A stretch of DNA of 64,000 nucleotides from Pararobbsia alpina (lineage in GTDB: Bacteria > Pseudomonadota > Gammaproteobacteria > Burkholderiales > Burkholderiaceae). The position numbers were made by a program, and so were the translations under genes. Location of the stretch: contig NZ_CADIKM010000003.1 in assembly GCF_902859895.1 (NCBI RefSeq), positions 310,001-374,000 on the forward strand, written 5' to 3'. Shown here piece by piece: positions 34,746-45,241 of this stretch. The notes under the pieces were generated by a model. It saw nothing but the letters and a program-made list of their open reading frames with translations, did not search any database and was not told where the DNA came from. Position 1 is the stretch's first letter, and the number at the start of each line of letters is the position of its first letter.

Positions 34746-34774
34746 TTGAATTCCGCCCTGCCGGTCCCTATACT
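34746..34774 (+). promoter_or_regulatory. groESL promoter
   Basis: TTGAAT and TATACT are separated by exactly 17 bases, a good vegetative promoter. The overlapping CCCTTGAA and CCCTATAC also resemble the heat-shock sigma factor pattern, so both holoenzymes may use it. The CIRCE operator overlaps its downstream edge. Confidence 0.75.
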
Positions 34775-34800
34775 TAGCACTCGTTAGCCGAGAGTGCTAA
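34774..34800 (+). promoter_or_regulatory. CIRCE operator (HrcA site)
   Basis: TTAGCACTC, a 9-base spacer and GAGTGCTAA form the exact consensus inverted repeat bound by the HrcA repressor. It lies 83 bases before groES and abuts the -10 element, so HrcA binding should block transcription initiation. Confidence 0.97.
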
Positions 34801-34883
34801 CACACCCGGTTTCCGGCATCCCGCCGTTTTGGCTGGCTTGCCCAATCCAGCGTTTCAAGTATCGAACTCATAGAGGAGTGTGT

Positions 34884-35174
34884 ATGAACCTTCGTCCGTT
34901 GCACGATCGTGTCATCGTCAAGCGCGTGGACCAAGAAACGAAGACCGCCTCGGGCATCGTTATCCCGGAAGCGGCTGCTGAAAAGCCGGACCAGGGCGAA
35001 ATCCTGGCCGTCGGTCCCGGCAAGCGCGACGACAAGGGCGCCCCGATCGCGCTCGACGTCAAAGTCGGCGACCGCATCCTGTTCGGCAAGTACGCTGGCC
35101 AGACCGTCAAGGTCGATGGCAACGAACTGCTCGTGATGCGCGAAGAAGACATCATGGCCGTGCTGGTCAAGTAA
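34884..35174 (+). CDS. groES: Co-chaperonin GroES
   Basis: This 96-residue protein is the lid of the GroEL folding chamber. The N-terminus [40 protein letters not shown] and the C-terminal [16 protein letters not shown] are typical; the mobile loop is residues about 16-32. GAGGAG precedes ATG 34884. Upstream in-frame codons fall in the leader and are rejected. It forms an operon with groEL 94 bp downstream, controlled by CIRCE and possibly the heat-shock sigma factor. Confidence 0.98.
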   Translation: MNLRPLHDRVIVKRVDQETKTASGIVIPEAAAEKPDQGEILAVGPGKRDDKGAPIALDVKVGDRILFGKYAGQTVKVDGNELLVMREEDIMAVLVK

Positions 35175-35244
35175 GCATCCCTGCCTACTTTCTAGATCGC
35201 ATGGCAAGAGTGTCCACGTAAGCGGGCACTCGCTTCATTCCTGA

Positions 35245-36909
<1,665 letters not shown>

Positions 36910-37036
36910 TTGGCGCGAGCCAATTAGAGGTCTGAAGGCAGGGCCGAAGGCACACGCTGAAAGCCCTGTCTGGAAGCGAGGCAACTCGCTTTCGCCTTTG
37001 CAAGCCTCGATGGCCGGCAACGGTCATCGAATTCAG

Positions 37037-37066
37037 AACCCCACGTTGTTCGGAGCGTGGGGTTTT
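37037..37066 (+). terminator. Rho-independent terminator of groESL
   Basis: A 9-bp stem, AACCCCACG/CGTGGGGTT, with a 10-base loop is followed by TTTT. It lies about 130 bases after the groEL stop and before the convergent thiD-like gene. Confidence 0.85.
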
Positions 37067-37239
37067 GTGCTTTTGGCTGAGGGTATGGCCGATGCTTGTC
37101 CAACATCGGCCCGGATCGCGTTTCTGATTTCAGGCCGTGGTTTAGCGGTGCGAACCACGGCTCAAGGATGCTCGACCAGCGTCCATACCGATGTGTGTAC
37201 GCAGCACGCTACGCCACGCCCGTGGGCACGGCATATCGA

Positions 37240-38124
37240 TCAATGCAATGCGTCGCCCAAGCCGAGATCGCGCTCGGTCGCACGGATATCCGGCTCGTCG
37301 CTGCCGTCCTCATCCTTTGCGTCGTCGGCCTTCGCCCAGAAGAAACGGTCCGGCACATAGCCCCCCATGCCGGGGCGAAACGCGTTCTTGCTCGCCTGGA
37401 ACAGATACTCCTGCGCTTCGCGTACCGCCTCGGGGGCTTCGATGCCGTTCGCGAGCAGCGCGCAGACGGCCGCCGACAGAGTGTCGTTGACGCCGAGCAC
37501 GCGGTGCGGGGTACGCTCCCACGCGTCCTGGCGGATCTGGCCGTCCTCGCCGTAGAGCGTGTTGATCATCCGGTGCGTCGATGTATCCGTGGCGAGCACA
37601 TACTCGCAGCCATGCGTCAGCAAGTGGCCGATCGCGTCGTCGAGCGATGGCGCATCGGCATCGCCATCAGGCTGGGCAAGCTGGAGAATCGCCGTGCTAT
37701 CGGCCACCAGCAAGGTGGTCTGCGGCGCGAGCAGTTCGGCGATCGACTCGCGCAGTTCGTCCGCCGCGAGCACATGCTCGTCGTCCATCGTGAAGTCGGG
37801 CGCGAGGATCAGGGGGATATCGTCGTAGTCGGCGACGACCTCGGCGATCGCGCTCGCGATTTCCGCGCGCAGCGTCGCACCGATCTTGAAGGCCGCCACC
37901 GGCATGTCTTCGAGGAGCATGCGGGCCTGGTTGGCGACGGTGTCCGGGTCGAGCGCCGTCACTTCGTCGACGCCTGCCGAATCGCGCACTGCATAGCCCG
38001 TCAAAACGGTCACGCCGTGGCAACCCATGCTGGCGAGCGTGAGCAGATCAGCCTGGATGCCGGAAGCAGAAGTCGGATCGGACACGCCGAAACAAAGAAC
38101 GATCGGCGGGGAGTCGCTGGCCAT
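37240..38124 (-). CDS. ThiD-like hydroxymethylpyrimidine kinase family protein
   Basis: This 294-residue member of the ribokinase-like ThiD family has VLCFGVSDPTSASGIQADLLTLASMGCHGVTVLTGYAVRDSAGV at the N-terminus and VNDTLSAAVCALLANG at the anion-hole position. Canonical ThiD has a Gly-rich AGSDSGGGAGIQAD and GTGCTLSAAI. Here the Gly run is replaced by DPTSASG, and GxGC is replaced by GVND. It may therefore be a specialised paralogue rather than the main thiamine-pathway kinase. The C-terminal tail is acidic. It is divergent from rubredoxin, a conserved Burkholderiaceae arrangement. Confidence 0.8.
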   Translation of the reverse strand: MASDSPPIVLCFGVSDPTSASGIQADLLTLASMGCHGVTVLTGYAVRDSAGVDEVTALDPDTVANQARMLLEDMPVAAFKIGATLRAEIASAIAEVVADYDDIPLILAPDFTMDDEHVLAADELRESIAELLAPQTTLLVADSTAILQLAQPDGDADAPSLDDAIGHLLTHGCEYVLATDTSTHRMINTLYGEDGQIRQDAWERTPHRVLGVNDTLSAAVCALLANGIEAPEAVREAQEYLFQASKNAFRPGMGGYVPDRFFWAKADDAKDEDGSDEPDIRATERDLGLGDALH

Positions 38125-38393
38125 GGAATGTTCGTTTCAATTCAATAAGAGGCCATTCTGCCTCGGGCGGTATGCTAGGCAGCCCTTCGGCAAACCGGTA
38201 ACATCAAGTTTTCTCATTGTAACGGATCGCTTCCCCCGGCGATCCGACTAATCATGCCAGGCTGCGGGGGCTGACGGCGTGGTGCGAGAGGGCTCGCACC
38301 GACGAACCCCGGGCCAGGTCAATCGCGCTGGACTTGCACAGTTGCGAGTCCGCTGCGTGTTTTTGGACGCGATACTAGGACGCGACAACAGGA

Positions 38394-38564
38394 ATGGAAT
38401 ATAAGAGCTGGATGTGCCTCATCTGCGGCTGGATCTACGATGAAGAAGCCGGGCTGCCGGAGGAGGGCATTGCGCCTGGAACGCGTTGGGAAGACGTGCC
38501 GGTGAACTGGACTTGCCCAGAATGCGGCGCGCGCAAGGAAGACTTTGAGATGGTGCAAATCTAA
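38394..38564 (+). CDS. Rubredoxin
   Basis: This 56-residue iron protein carries the two rubredoxin knuckles CLICGWIYDEE and CPECGARKEDFEM (Cys9, 12, 42 and 45), plus the typical EEGIAPGTRWEDVPVNW core. It is a small cytoplasmic one-electron carrier, possibly for oxidative-stress or alkane-type redox partners. AACAGGA lies upstream of the ATG. It is divergent from the ThiD-like gene and 32 bp before a gene of unknown function in the same direction. Confidence 0.95.
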   Translation: MEYKSWMCLICGWIYDEEAGLPEEGIAPGTRWEDVPVNWTCPECGARKEDFEMVQI

Positions 38565-38596
38565 ACCCCGCTGCACCGACGGATGACTCGCTGCTC

Positions 38597-40003
38597 ATGC
38601 GGATGGATGCTAACTCGATCAGGGCCGAAATCGGTTTCAATCCGCTCGGTGGCGCATTACCCGATGCCGAACACGCGCTGGCGGATGCCCGTGCGGCATT
38701 TCGCTCGGGAGCCGACCCGTTCAGTGGCATCCATCGTGCCAAAGCGGCGCTGCGCACCGCGGGCTGGCTGTCTGCCGTACTGTATGCCGAGGCACTGGAC
38801 GCGTGCAGTCGGATCGCGCATATCCAGTCTCCCCTCTTTGATGGCGCGCTGAACGATCTTGCCTATGCGGTCGGCCGGCGCAATCTGCCGGCGCTGGCGC
38901 GCTCACCCATCTTGTTCGAACGCTATCGCGCGCTGCGTATTGCGGCGGAGGGCGACGGCGTGCACGTGGCCTATGATGAGTTTTCGCTCGCTGGCCGCAC
39001 GGTGCCGCACGCGCATTTCGCCCACGTGACCGCGGCCGACCTGCGGGCGGTGCGTACCCGCTACGAGACCGCCTTGCTCGGCGCTTTGCGCGGCGGCGCG
39101 GACGCGCGGATACGGGAGTCGGCGCTGATTGAACTCGAGTGGTGCACATCGGCGCTGTCGAGCAACGAACCCCTCGACCTGTGGCGGCTCGCGAGCGCCT
39201 GCATACGGATACTGCGTGAGAACGGCATGCGTTTGCCGGATGACCGGCGCCTGCTCGCCGGTTTCAATATGCTTCTGGCCGAACAGGCGGGCGGGGCGAC
39301 GGTCGCGCCGCCCGCGCTCGTGCGCAGCGCTGTTGCGCTGCTTTGGCGCGAGACATCCGTGCAGGCTGTCGGGACACGCGGCCAACCCATCGAGCATGAG
39401 GACTTGCTGCGCGACTACGGCCTTTGCGTCGGTACGCCGCCGTCCCATGGCGATTCGCCCGAGACATTGTGGGAACAGTTTGCGGCCAAGGCCGAACTCG
39501 ATGCACGGGTATCGCGCGGCATGAGCGGCGCCGCGCTCGAAGTCGATCGCACACGCTATATTGGTCCGCTCGTGGTGGCAGCCGGGGCCTATGAGGATTT
39601 TCTGGCGACTGCGGATGCCTCGATGGCTGCACTCAGTGAGCGCCGGGCACCACGAATCGTCGATTCGGTCAGCGCGGCGCAGGCATCCGATGCCGCCTGC
39701 CGGATGGCGACTGCGTCCGCGGTACTGGGGCTCGGCCAGGTCGGCTTGCTGGCCGATGCGCTCGCGCTCGGGTGGCGGATCCGGGCGCGACAGTTGGCGG
39801 ACATGCACGGAGCGACGGCCGGCTTCTTACCTGGGGGCGCGACTGCCGATACCACCGATGCCATCGCCGAAGCCACCGACGCGGCCTTGTCGACCGGGAC
39901 CGATGCCTTGCGTGCGGCGCTCTATCGAATCGCCGCGGGGATCCCGCCGCTACCCTTCGACAGGTCGTTGGCTGCTTTGAACAAATTGATCGAAGCAGCC
40001 TGA
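38597..40003 (+). CDS. Helical protein of unknown function, ChpA-N-like
   Basis: This 468-residue protein has no signal peptide, membrane segment or enzyme motif. It is Ala/Leu/Arg-rich and predicted mostly helical. The N-terminal stretch ADARAAFRSGADPFSGIHRAKAALRTAGWLSAVLYAEALDA resembles the histidine-phosphotransfer-like helical bundle at the start of ChpA-type chemotaxis kinases of twitching motility. No kinase or receiver domain follows. It may be a scaffold derived from such a protein. It lies next to rubredoxin, a spot that in some relatives holds pil-chp genes. The function is unknown and the similarity tentative. Confidence 0.6.
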   Translation: MRMDANSIRAEIGFNPLGGALPDAEHALADARAAFRSGADPFSGIHRAKAALRTAGWLSAVLYAEALDACSRIAHIQSPLFDGALNDLAYAVGRRNLPALARSPILFERYRALRIAAEGDGVHVAYDEFSLAGRTVPHAHFAHVTAADLRAVRTRYETALLGALRGGADARIRESALIELEWCTSALSSNEPLDLWRLASACIRILRENGMRLPDDRRLLAGFNMLLAEQAGGATVAPPALVRSAVALLWRETSVQAVGTRGQPIEHEDLLRDYGLCVGTPPSHGDSPETLWEQFAAKAELDARVSRGMSGAALEVDRTRYIGPLVVAAGAYEDFLATADASMAALSERRAPRIVDSVSAAQASDAACRMATASAVLGLGQVGLLADALALGWRIRARQLADMHGATAGFLPGGATADTTDAIAEATDAALSTGTDALRAALYRIAAGIPPLPFDRSLAALNKLIEAA

Positions 40004-40264
40004 TTTCGCGCACACTACTCGCGATGGTCATTCGCGCCCGATTGTAAGCATAGTGTCACTCGCATTGATTTGCCGCATTGCAGCATCGAGAGCCGGCGGC
40101 AACGGAGCTAGAATTTTCGTGTCGAAGACGAAAGCGCGTGCCACCCTCTGGCAGCGGCAGTGCGTGATAAAGTGCAGCATGATTGCATGCATGCAAATCT
40201 CGCCTGAACCGTGCCAGTTCAAAGGTGGATTCGGACATGTCGTCTGTTTGCTAAAATCTAGATT
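40004..40264. other. Intergenic region upstream of yqgE
   Basis: No gene is seen in these 261 bp. A TAAAAT hexamer at 40252-40257 lies only 7 bases from the yqgE start codon and no ribosome-binding site is visible, so yqgE may be read from a very short or leaderless mRNA, or the true promoter lies further upstream. Confidence 0.4.
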
Positions 40265-40843
40265 ATGTCCAAGACCTCCGAACGCATCAATTTAACCAAT
40301 CAGTTCCTGATCGCGATGCCAAGCATGGCTGATCCGACTTTCTCAGGAACTGTGGTCTACGTGTGCGACCACAGCGAGGGCGGCGCGCTCGGGCTGGTGA
40401 TCAATCGGCCCACCGATATCGATCTGCAGTCGCTGTTCAATCGTATTGACCTCAAACTCGAAATCGAGCCGCTGCTGCATCTGCCCGTCTATTTCGGCGG
40501 TCCGGTCCAGACGGAACGGGGCTTCGTGCTCCATGAGCCGATCGAGGGCACGACTTATACCTCGTCGATGTCCGTTCCCGGCGGCCTCGAAATGACCACG
40601 TCGAAGGACGTGCTCGAAGCCGTCGCGAGCGGCACCGGTCCGACCCGTTTTCTGCTGACTCTCGGCCACGCGGGCTGGGGCGCGGGCCAGCTCGAGGAAG
40701 AACTCTCGAAAAACGGCTGGCTCTCCGTGCAGGCCGATCCGGCGGTGATTTTCGACGTGCCGGCCGAAGACCGCCTGGCCGCAGCGCTTTCCTTGCTCGG
40801 TATCAGCCAGTCGATGTTGTCGGGCGAAGCAGGTCATGCATAA
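40265..40843 (+). CDS. yqgE: YqgE/AlgH family protein
   Basis: The 192-residue product carries the family landmarks LTNQFLIAMPSMADPTFSGTVVYVCDHSEGGALGLVINRP, VYFGGPVQTERGFVLH and LLTLGHAGWGAGQLEEELSKNGWL. AlgH was first linked to alginate regulation in Pseudomonas, but the molecular function of the family is unknown. It usually sits immediately upstream of ruvX, as here, and is probably co-expressed with it. The protein is cytoplasmic. The start at ATG 40265 matches the family N-terminus. Confidence 0.95.
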   Translation: MSKTSERINLTNQFLIAMPSMADPTFSGTVVYVCDHSEGGALGLVINRPTDIDLQSLFNRIDLKLEIEPLLHLPVYFGGPVQTERGFVLHEPIEGTTYTSSMSVPGGLEMTTSKDVLEAVASGTGPTRFLLTLGHAGWGAGQLEEELSKNGWLSVQADPAVIFDVPAEDRLAAALSLLGISQSMLSGEAGHA

Positions 40844-40972
40844 GCGCGGCGCTCCTGGCCGGAATATGCCGGGGCTGGGCGCGCTCCGGCGCGGCGTTGA
40901 GCACGACAATGAGCACGGTAACAAGCGTCGCCCGGTGACGGCTTCAGCCGCCGCTGCTCCGAGAGGATACGC

Positions 40973-41368
40973 ATGAGCGATGCCGCCACGCTGCTTGCCT
41001 TCGACTATGGCGAGAAGCGAATTGGCGTCGCGGTGGGCAATACCCTGCTCCGTCAGGCGCGCGCGTTGACCATCATTGCCAATCGCAACCGGGAATATCG
41101 GTTCGAAACCGTCGGTAAGCTGATCGGCGAATGGCGGCCCGATGCACTCGTGGTCGGCCTGCCGTGCCATCCCGACGGCACTCCCCATGCCATGACGCAG
41201 CAGGCGAAGCGTTTCGGCAACCAGCTCAACGGCCGCTTTTCGCTGCCGGTCACATGGGTCGACGAACGTTATTCGTCGGTCGCAGCAGCAGCCGAGCTCG
41301 GGCGCGACGACGCGATCGATGCCGAGGCCGCCCGCATCATCCTCCAACAGTATTTCGACGAAACATGA
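40973..41368 (+). CDS. ruvX: Holliday-junction resolvase-like protein RuvX/YqgF
   Basis: This 131-residue protein has an RNase H-like fold: [17 protein letters not shown] with the first catalytic Asp, [27 protein letters not shown], and [17 protein letters not shown] with further acidic residues. The family is implicated in 16S rRNA 5' processing and in Holliday-junction resolution. GAGAGGA precedes ATG 40973. The stop overlaps the pyrR start (ATGA), so it heads the ruvX-pyrR unit, with pyrB, pyrC' and plsC following in the same direction. Confidence 0.93.
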   Translation: MSDAATLLAFDYGEKRIGVAVGNTLLRQARALTIIANRNREYRFETVGKLIGEWRPDALVVGLPCHPDGTPHAMTQQAKRFGNQLNGRFSLPVTWVDERYSSVAAAAELGRDDAIDAEAARIILQQYFDET

Positions 41369-41880
41369 CCTTGTTCGACGCCGAAGCGCTCTACGCCACG
41401 CTGCGCGACCAGATTCGCGCCGCCTATCCCGACTGGACGCAGCCCGACGGGCCCGTTATCGCGGGCATCCACACCGGTGGCGCGTGGCTGGCTGAACGGC
41501 TCGCTGCAGACCTCGGCGTCAAGGCGTTCGGCGTCGTCAACGTCGCGCTGCATCGCGACGACTACGCTAAAAAAGGGCTGCACAGCGAAGCCGCCTCGAC
41601 CGCGCTGCCGTTTGCCGTCGAAGGCCGGCGCGTCGTGCTGCTCGACGATGTGCTCTATACCGGTCGCACCGTGCGCGCCGCGATCAATGAGCTCTACGAT
41701 TTCGGCCGGCCGGCTGCCGTCGAACTCGCGGTGCTCGTCGACCGCGGTGGCCGCGAGTTGCCGTTCGCGGCCCGTTTTGTGGGTACGAGCGTCGACACCG
41801 TTCCGCGCGAGACGACGCTCGTGCTCAAGCGCGATGCAGCCGGCCGTTTCACGTTCGGCACGGAAGCGAGCGGCGCGTGA
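41365..41880 (+). CDS. pyrR: PyrR: pyrimidine operon regulator / uracil phosphoribosyltransferase
   Basis: This 171-residue type I phosphoribosyltransferase has the PRPP-binding motif [17 protein letters not shown] and [14 protein letters not shown]. In Bacillus PyrR attenuates pyr transcription; in proteobacteria regulatory function is less certain and the enzyme salvages uracil. The start overlaps the ruvX stop by four bases. pyrB follows after 72 bp; no PyrR-type attenuator hairpin is obvious in that gap. Confidence 0.93.
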   Translation: MTLFDAEALYATLRDQIRAAYPDWTQPDGPVIAGIHTGGAWLAERLAADLGVKAFGVVNVALHRDDYAKKGLHSEAASTALPFAVEGRRVVLLDDVLYTGRTVRAAINELYDFGRPAAVELAVLVDRGGRELPFAARFVGTSVDTVPRETTLVLKRDAAGRFTFGTEASGA

Positions 41881-41952
41881 GCGCGCGACGACACTCGGGC
41901 ATCCGGGCGTGATGCCAATCTTCATTTCAATTTTCAAGCAGGAACCGCCGCT

Positions 41953-42969
41953 ATGAGCACCGCCACCCAGCCTCCCCCGGGCGCTCCCGCGCAGCCCTTC
42001 CGCCAGGGCTTTCTCAAAGGCAATCCGCAACTCACGCGCAATGGCGAACTCAAGCATCTGCTGACTATCGAGGGCCTGCCGCGCGACATCGTCACGCACC
42101 TCCTCGATACGGCCGAACAGTTCGTCAGTGTGACCGATCGCGACGTCAAGAAAGTGCCGCTGCTGCGCGGCAAATCGGTTTTCAACCTGTTCTTCGAGAA
42201 TTCGACACGCACGCGCACGACCTTTGAGATCGCGGCCAAGCGTCTGTCCGCCGACGTCATCAACCTGAACATCAATGCTTCGTCCACGAGCAAGGGCGAG
42301 TCGCTGCTCGATACGATCAACAACCTGTCCGCGATGCACGCCGACCTGTTCGTGGTCCGCCACGCGTCGAGCGGCGCGCCCTACCTGATCGCACAGCACT
42401 GCGCGCCGCACGTGCACGTGATCAATGCGGGCGACGGGCGCCATGCGCATCCGACGCAGGGCCTGCTCGACATGTACACGATTCGCCACTACAAGAAGGA
42501 CTTCCGGCAACTAACGGTGGCGATCATCGGCGACATCCTGCACTCGCGCGTCGCGCGGTCCGACATCCATGCGCTGACCACGCTCGGCGTGCCGGAGGTC
42601 CGTGCGATCGGCCCGCGCACCCTGTTGCCGGGCGGTCTCGAACAGATGGGCGTGCGCGTGTTCGACAAGATCGAAGAAGGCCTCAAGGGCGTCGACGTCG
42701 TGATCACCCTGCGCCTGCAGAACGAACGAATGAGCGGCGCGCTGCTGCCGTCCGCGCAGGAATACTTCAAGAGCTACGGGCTGACACCCGAGCGACTCGC
42801 GCTCGCCAAGCCCGACGCGATCGTCATGCATCCGGGCCCGATGAACCGTGGCGTCGAAATCGACTCCGCGGTGGCCGACGGCCCGCAGTCGGTGATCCTG
42901 AACCAGGTGACCTTTGGCATCGCTGTGCGGATGGCCGTGATGGGCATCGTCGCGGCGAACAACGACTGA
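41953..42969 (+). CDS. pyrB: Aspartate carbamoyltransferase catalytic subunit
   Basis: This 338-residue enzyme of pyrimidine synthesis joins carbamoyl phosphate and aspartate. The carbamoyl-phosphate loop [14 protein letters not shown], the [11 protein letters not shown] segment and [13 protein letters not shown] are intact. The N-terminus is about 30 residues longer than in E. coli PyrB, as in the Pseudomonas/Burkholderia class that forms a dodecamer with a dihydroorotase homologue, and no pyrI gene is present. The following gene encodes that partner (PyrC'). Confidence 0.97.
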   Translation: MSTATQPPPGAPAQPFRQGFLKGNPQLTRNGELKHLLTIEGLPRDIVTHLLDTAEQFVSVTDRDVKKVPLLRGKSVFNLFFENSTRTRTTFEIAAKRLSADVINLNINASSTSKGESLLDTINNLSAMHADLFVVRHASSGAPYLIAQHCAPHVHVINAGDGRHAHPTQGLLDMYTIRHYKKDFRQLTVAIIGDILHSRVARSDIHALTTLGVPEVRAIGPRTLLPGGLEQMGVRVFDKIEEGLKGVDVVITLRLQNERMSGALLPSAQEYFKSYGLTPERLALAKPDAIVMHPGPMNRGVEIDSAVADGPQSVILNQVTFGIAVRMAVMGIVAANND

Positions 42970-42995
42970 GAACGACTGAGGCTCGAGAAAAACCG

Positions 42996-44273
42996 ATGAA
43001 GATTCATATCAAGGGCGGACGCCTCCTCGACCCGGTCGCCGGCACCGAGCAGATTGCAGACATCTATATCGCCGCCGGCAAGGTCGCCGCGATCGGTACG
43101 CCACCGGCGGACTTTCATGCGAACCGCGTGCTCGATGCGGCCGGCCTGCTGATCGTGCCCGGGCTCGTCGACCTGTCCGCGCGGCTGCGCGAACCCGGCT
43201 ACGAATACAAGGCCACGCTCGAATCCGAGATGAACGCCGCGCTCGCCGGCGGCGTGACGAGCCTCGTCTGCCCGCCCGATACCGAGCCTGTGCTCGACGA
43301 GCCGGGCCTTGTCGAGATGCTCAAGTTTCGCGCGCGCAATCTGAACCAGGCGCATGTGTATCCGCTGGGCGCACTGACCGTCGGCCTCAATGGCAAGGTC
43401 ATCACCGAGATGGTCGAGCTGACCGAAGCCGGTTGCATTGGCTTTTCGCAGGCGAATGTGCCCGTGCTCGACACGCAGGTGCTGCTACGTGCGCTTCAGT
43501 ATGCGACGACCCATGGGTTCACGGTCTGGCTGCGTCCGCAGGATGCGTATCTGTCCGCGGGCGGCGTCGCCGCGAGCGGGCCGGTCGCTTCGCGGCTCGG
43601 CTTGCCCGGCGTGCCGACCTCGGCTGAGACCATCGCACTGCATACCATCATTGAACTCATCCGGGTGACCGGGGCGCGCGTCCATCTTTCGCATCTTTCG
43701 TCGGCTGCGGGTATCGCGCTTGTGCGTGAGGCCAAGCAGGAGGGCTTGAGGATCAGCTGCGATGTGACCGTGAACCATGTCCACCTGACCGAAATGGACA
43801 TCGGGTATTTCGATTCGCAGACCCGCTTCGATCCGCCACTGCGGACCCAGCGCGACCGCGACGCGATCCGCGCGGGCCTGCTCGACGGCACCATCGATGC
43901 GATCTGCTCGGACCATACGCCCGTCGATGACGACGAGAAGCTGCTGCCTTTCGACGAAGCGTCGCCTGGTGCGACCGGACTCGAGCTGCTGCTGTCCTTG
44001 ATCGTCAAGTGGGCGAACGATGCCGACGTGCCGCTTGCAAAGGCACTCGCGAAGGCCACGTGCGCATCGGCCGACGTCCTTGGCCTGCCTGCGGGTCGTC
44101 TGGCCGCGGGCGCCGTGGCGGACCTTGCGCTCGTCGATACGGATGCACGGTGGCTTGTCGAACCCCGCGTCCTGAAAAGCCAGGGGCACAACACCCCCTT
44201 CCTCGGTTATGAACTGCCCGCACGCGTGAAGACCACGATCGTCGGCGGCCACGTCGCCTATGAGGTCAAATGA
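42996..44273 (+). CDS. pyrC': Inactive dihydroorotase homologue PyrC' (structural partner of PyrB)
   Basis: The 425-residue protein is of type I dihydroorotase size and fold (GLLIVPGLVDLSARLREPG, LSHLSSAAGI, DAICSDHTPVDDDEK, LELLLSLIVKWA). The metal-binding HxH that follows GLVD in active enzymes is replaced by SAR, so the Zn site is incomplete. In Pseudomonas, a PyrC' of this kind is catalytically dead but needed for PyrB assembly. Location 26 bp after pyrB supports the same role. A separate active dihydroorotase should exist elsewhere in the genome. Confidence 0.88.
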   Translation: MKIHIKGGRLLDPVAGTEQIADIYIAAGKVAAIGTPPADFHANRVLDAAGLLIVPGLVDLSARLREPGYEYKATLESEMNAALAGGVTSLVCPPDTEPVLDEPGLVEMLKFRARNLNQAHVYPLGALTVGLNGKVITEMVELTEAGCIGFSQANVPVLDTQVLLRALQYATTHGFTVWLRPQDAYLSAGGVAASGPVASRLGLPGVPTSAETIALHTIIELIRVTGARVHLSHLSSAAGIALVREAKQEGLRISCDVTVNHVHLTEMDIGYFDSQTRFDPPLRTQRDRDAIRAGLLDGTIDAICSDHTPVDDDEKLLPFDEASPGATGLELLLSLIVKWANDADVPLAKALAKATCASADVLGLPAGRLAAGAVADLALVDTDARWLVEPRVLKSQGHNTPFLGYELPARVKTTIVGGHVAYEVK

Positions 44274-44350
44274 TTACCAGGATCCGGATCGAAGCCGCGC
44301 GCCTTTGGTATGCCCTGAAGATTGCGTGTGCCGCCTTCAAGACCCGGTGA
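44270..44350 (+). CDS. Tiny coupled ORF between pyrC' and plsC
   Basis: A 26-codon frame starts by ATGA overlap with the pyrC' stop and ends 9 bases before the plsC ATG. The peptide (MITRIRIEAARLWYALKIAC and six more residues) is basic and amphipathic. It could be a coupling peptide that carries ribosomes from pyrC' to plsC, a remnant of an older plsC N-terminus, or chance. No homologue is recognised. Confidence 0.3.
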   Translation: MITRIRIEAARLWYALKIACAAFKTR

Positions 44351-44359
44351 GCGGAACCC

Positions 44360-45163
44360 ATGAGTCATAGCTTGCGCAAGGCGCGCATCTTCCTGCATTT
44401 CGGCCGCGGCATGGTTCTCGCCGCGCTTGCCTACCCACGTGCGGGGGAGGAGGGGCGGCAGGCGCTGATTCGCGACTGGTCGAAAAAGCTGCTGCGCCTG
44501 TGCGGAATGACGCTGATCGTTCATGGCGATGAAAATACCCTCGCTGGTGGCGGTCTGGTAGTCGGCAACCATGTCTCGTGGATCGACATTTACGTGATCA
44601 ACGCGTGGCGGCCGACACCGTTCGTCGCCAAATCCGAGATCGCGAAATGGCCCGTGGTCGGCTGGCTTGCCAAGACCATCGGCACGATCTTCATCCAGCG
44701 CGAGAAGCGGGGTGACGCACGCCGCATCATGCAGCAGCTCGCCGACCGGATTTCGGGCAATGAACGCGCGTTTGTGTTTCCCGAAGGGACCACCGGCGAC
44801 GGCCAGCGCTTGCTGCCGTTTCATACGAATCTGTTCCAGGCCGCGGTGATTGCGGGAGCACCGGTGCAACCCGTTTGCATGATGTATGCCGATGCGAGCG
44901 GGCGGCAGAGTCTTGCGCCCGCTTATGTCGGCGATATGAACCTGTTCGATACTTTGAACGCGATGCTTGAGGCTGAGCCGCTCGTGGTCCATTTGTATAT
45001 CGGCGAGGTCATTCCGGTCGGGCTCGATCGACGGGCACTCGCGGCGCGGGCTGAACGGACGATCGGCGATGCGCTGCTCGCCTTGCAAGGCCGGGAAGAA
45101 CCGACTACGGAGGAGTGGATGTCGTCCGATGATGCTTCTGTCACTGCGCCCGAGATTGTTTGA
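44360..45163 (+). CDS. plsC: 1-acyl-glycerol-3-phosphate acyltransferase (PlsC family)
   Basis: This 267-residue inner-membrane enzyme makes phosphatidic acid from lysophosphatidic acid. The acyltransferase motif I is VVGNHVSWIDIYV (NHxxxxD), motif II IFIQREKRGDAR, motif III FVFPEGTTGDGQ and motif IV VQPVCMMY. A hydrophobic stretch near the N-terminus (FLHFGRGMVLAALAY) should anchor it. The acidic tail SSDDASVTAPEIV is duplicated in altered form at 46960-47015. It ends the pyr operon and is followed by a strong hairpin terminator. Confidence 0.92.
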   Translation: MSHSLRKARIFLHFGRGMVLAALAYPRAGEEGRQALIRDWSKKLLRLCGMTLIVHGDENTLAGGGLVVGNHVSWIDIYVINAWRPTPFVAKSEIAKWPVVGWLAKTIGTIFIQREKRGDARRIMQQLADRISGNERAFVFPEGTTGDGQRLLPFHTNLFQAAVIAGAPVQPVCMMYADASGRQSLAPAYVGDMNLFDTLNAMLEAEPLVVHLYIGEVIPVGLDRRALAARAERTIGDALLALQGREEPTTEEWMSSDDASVTAPEIV

Positions 45164-45174
45164 CCAATGGGGAA

Positions 45175-45192
45175 GGGCAGCCGGGGCTGCCC
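45175..45192. terminator. Bidirectional terminator between plsC and acid phosphatase gene
   Basis: An 8-bp GC-rich stem, GGGCAGCC/GGCTGCCC, with a two-base loop lies between two convergent genes. Short pyrimidine-rich tails follow. A related hairpin, AGCAGCC/GGCTGCC, flanked by A and T runs, recurs at about 47016-47050 in the duplicated copy. Confidence 0.75.
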
Positions 45193-45241
45193 CTCGTTCC
45201 CTTATCCCTTGATCGCTCTATTCAAGGTCCAATGGGTTTGG

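Noticed and set aside
41269-42510. 413-codon antisense frame over pyrR and pyrB
   Set aside because: It overlaps two certain genes and has no protein-like motifs.
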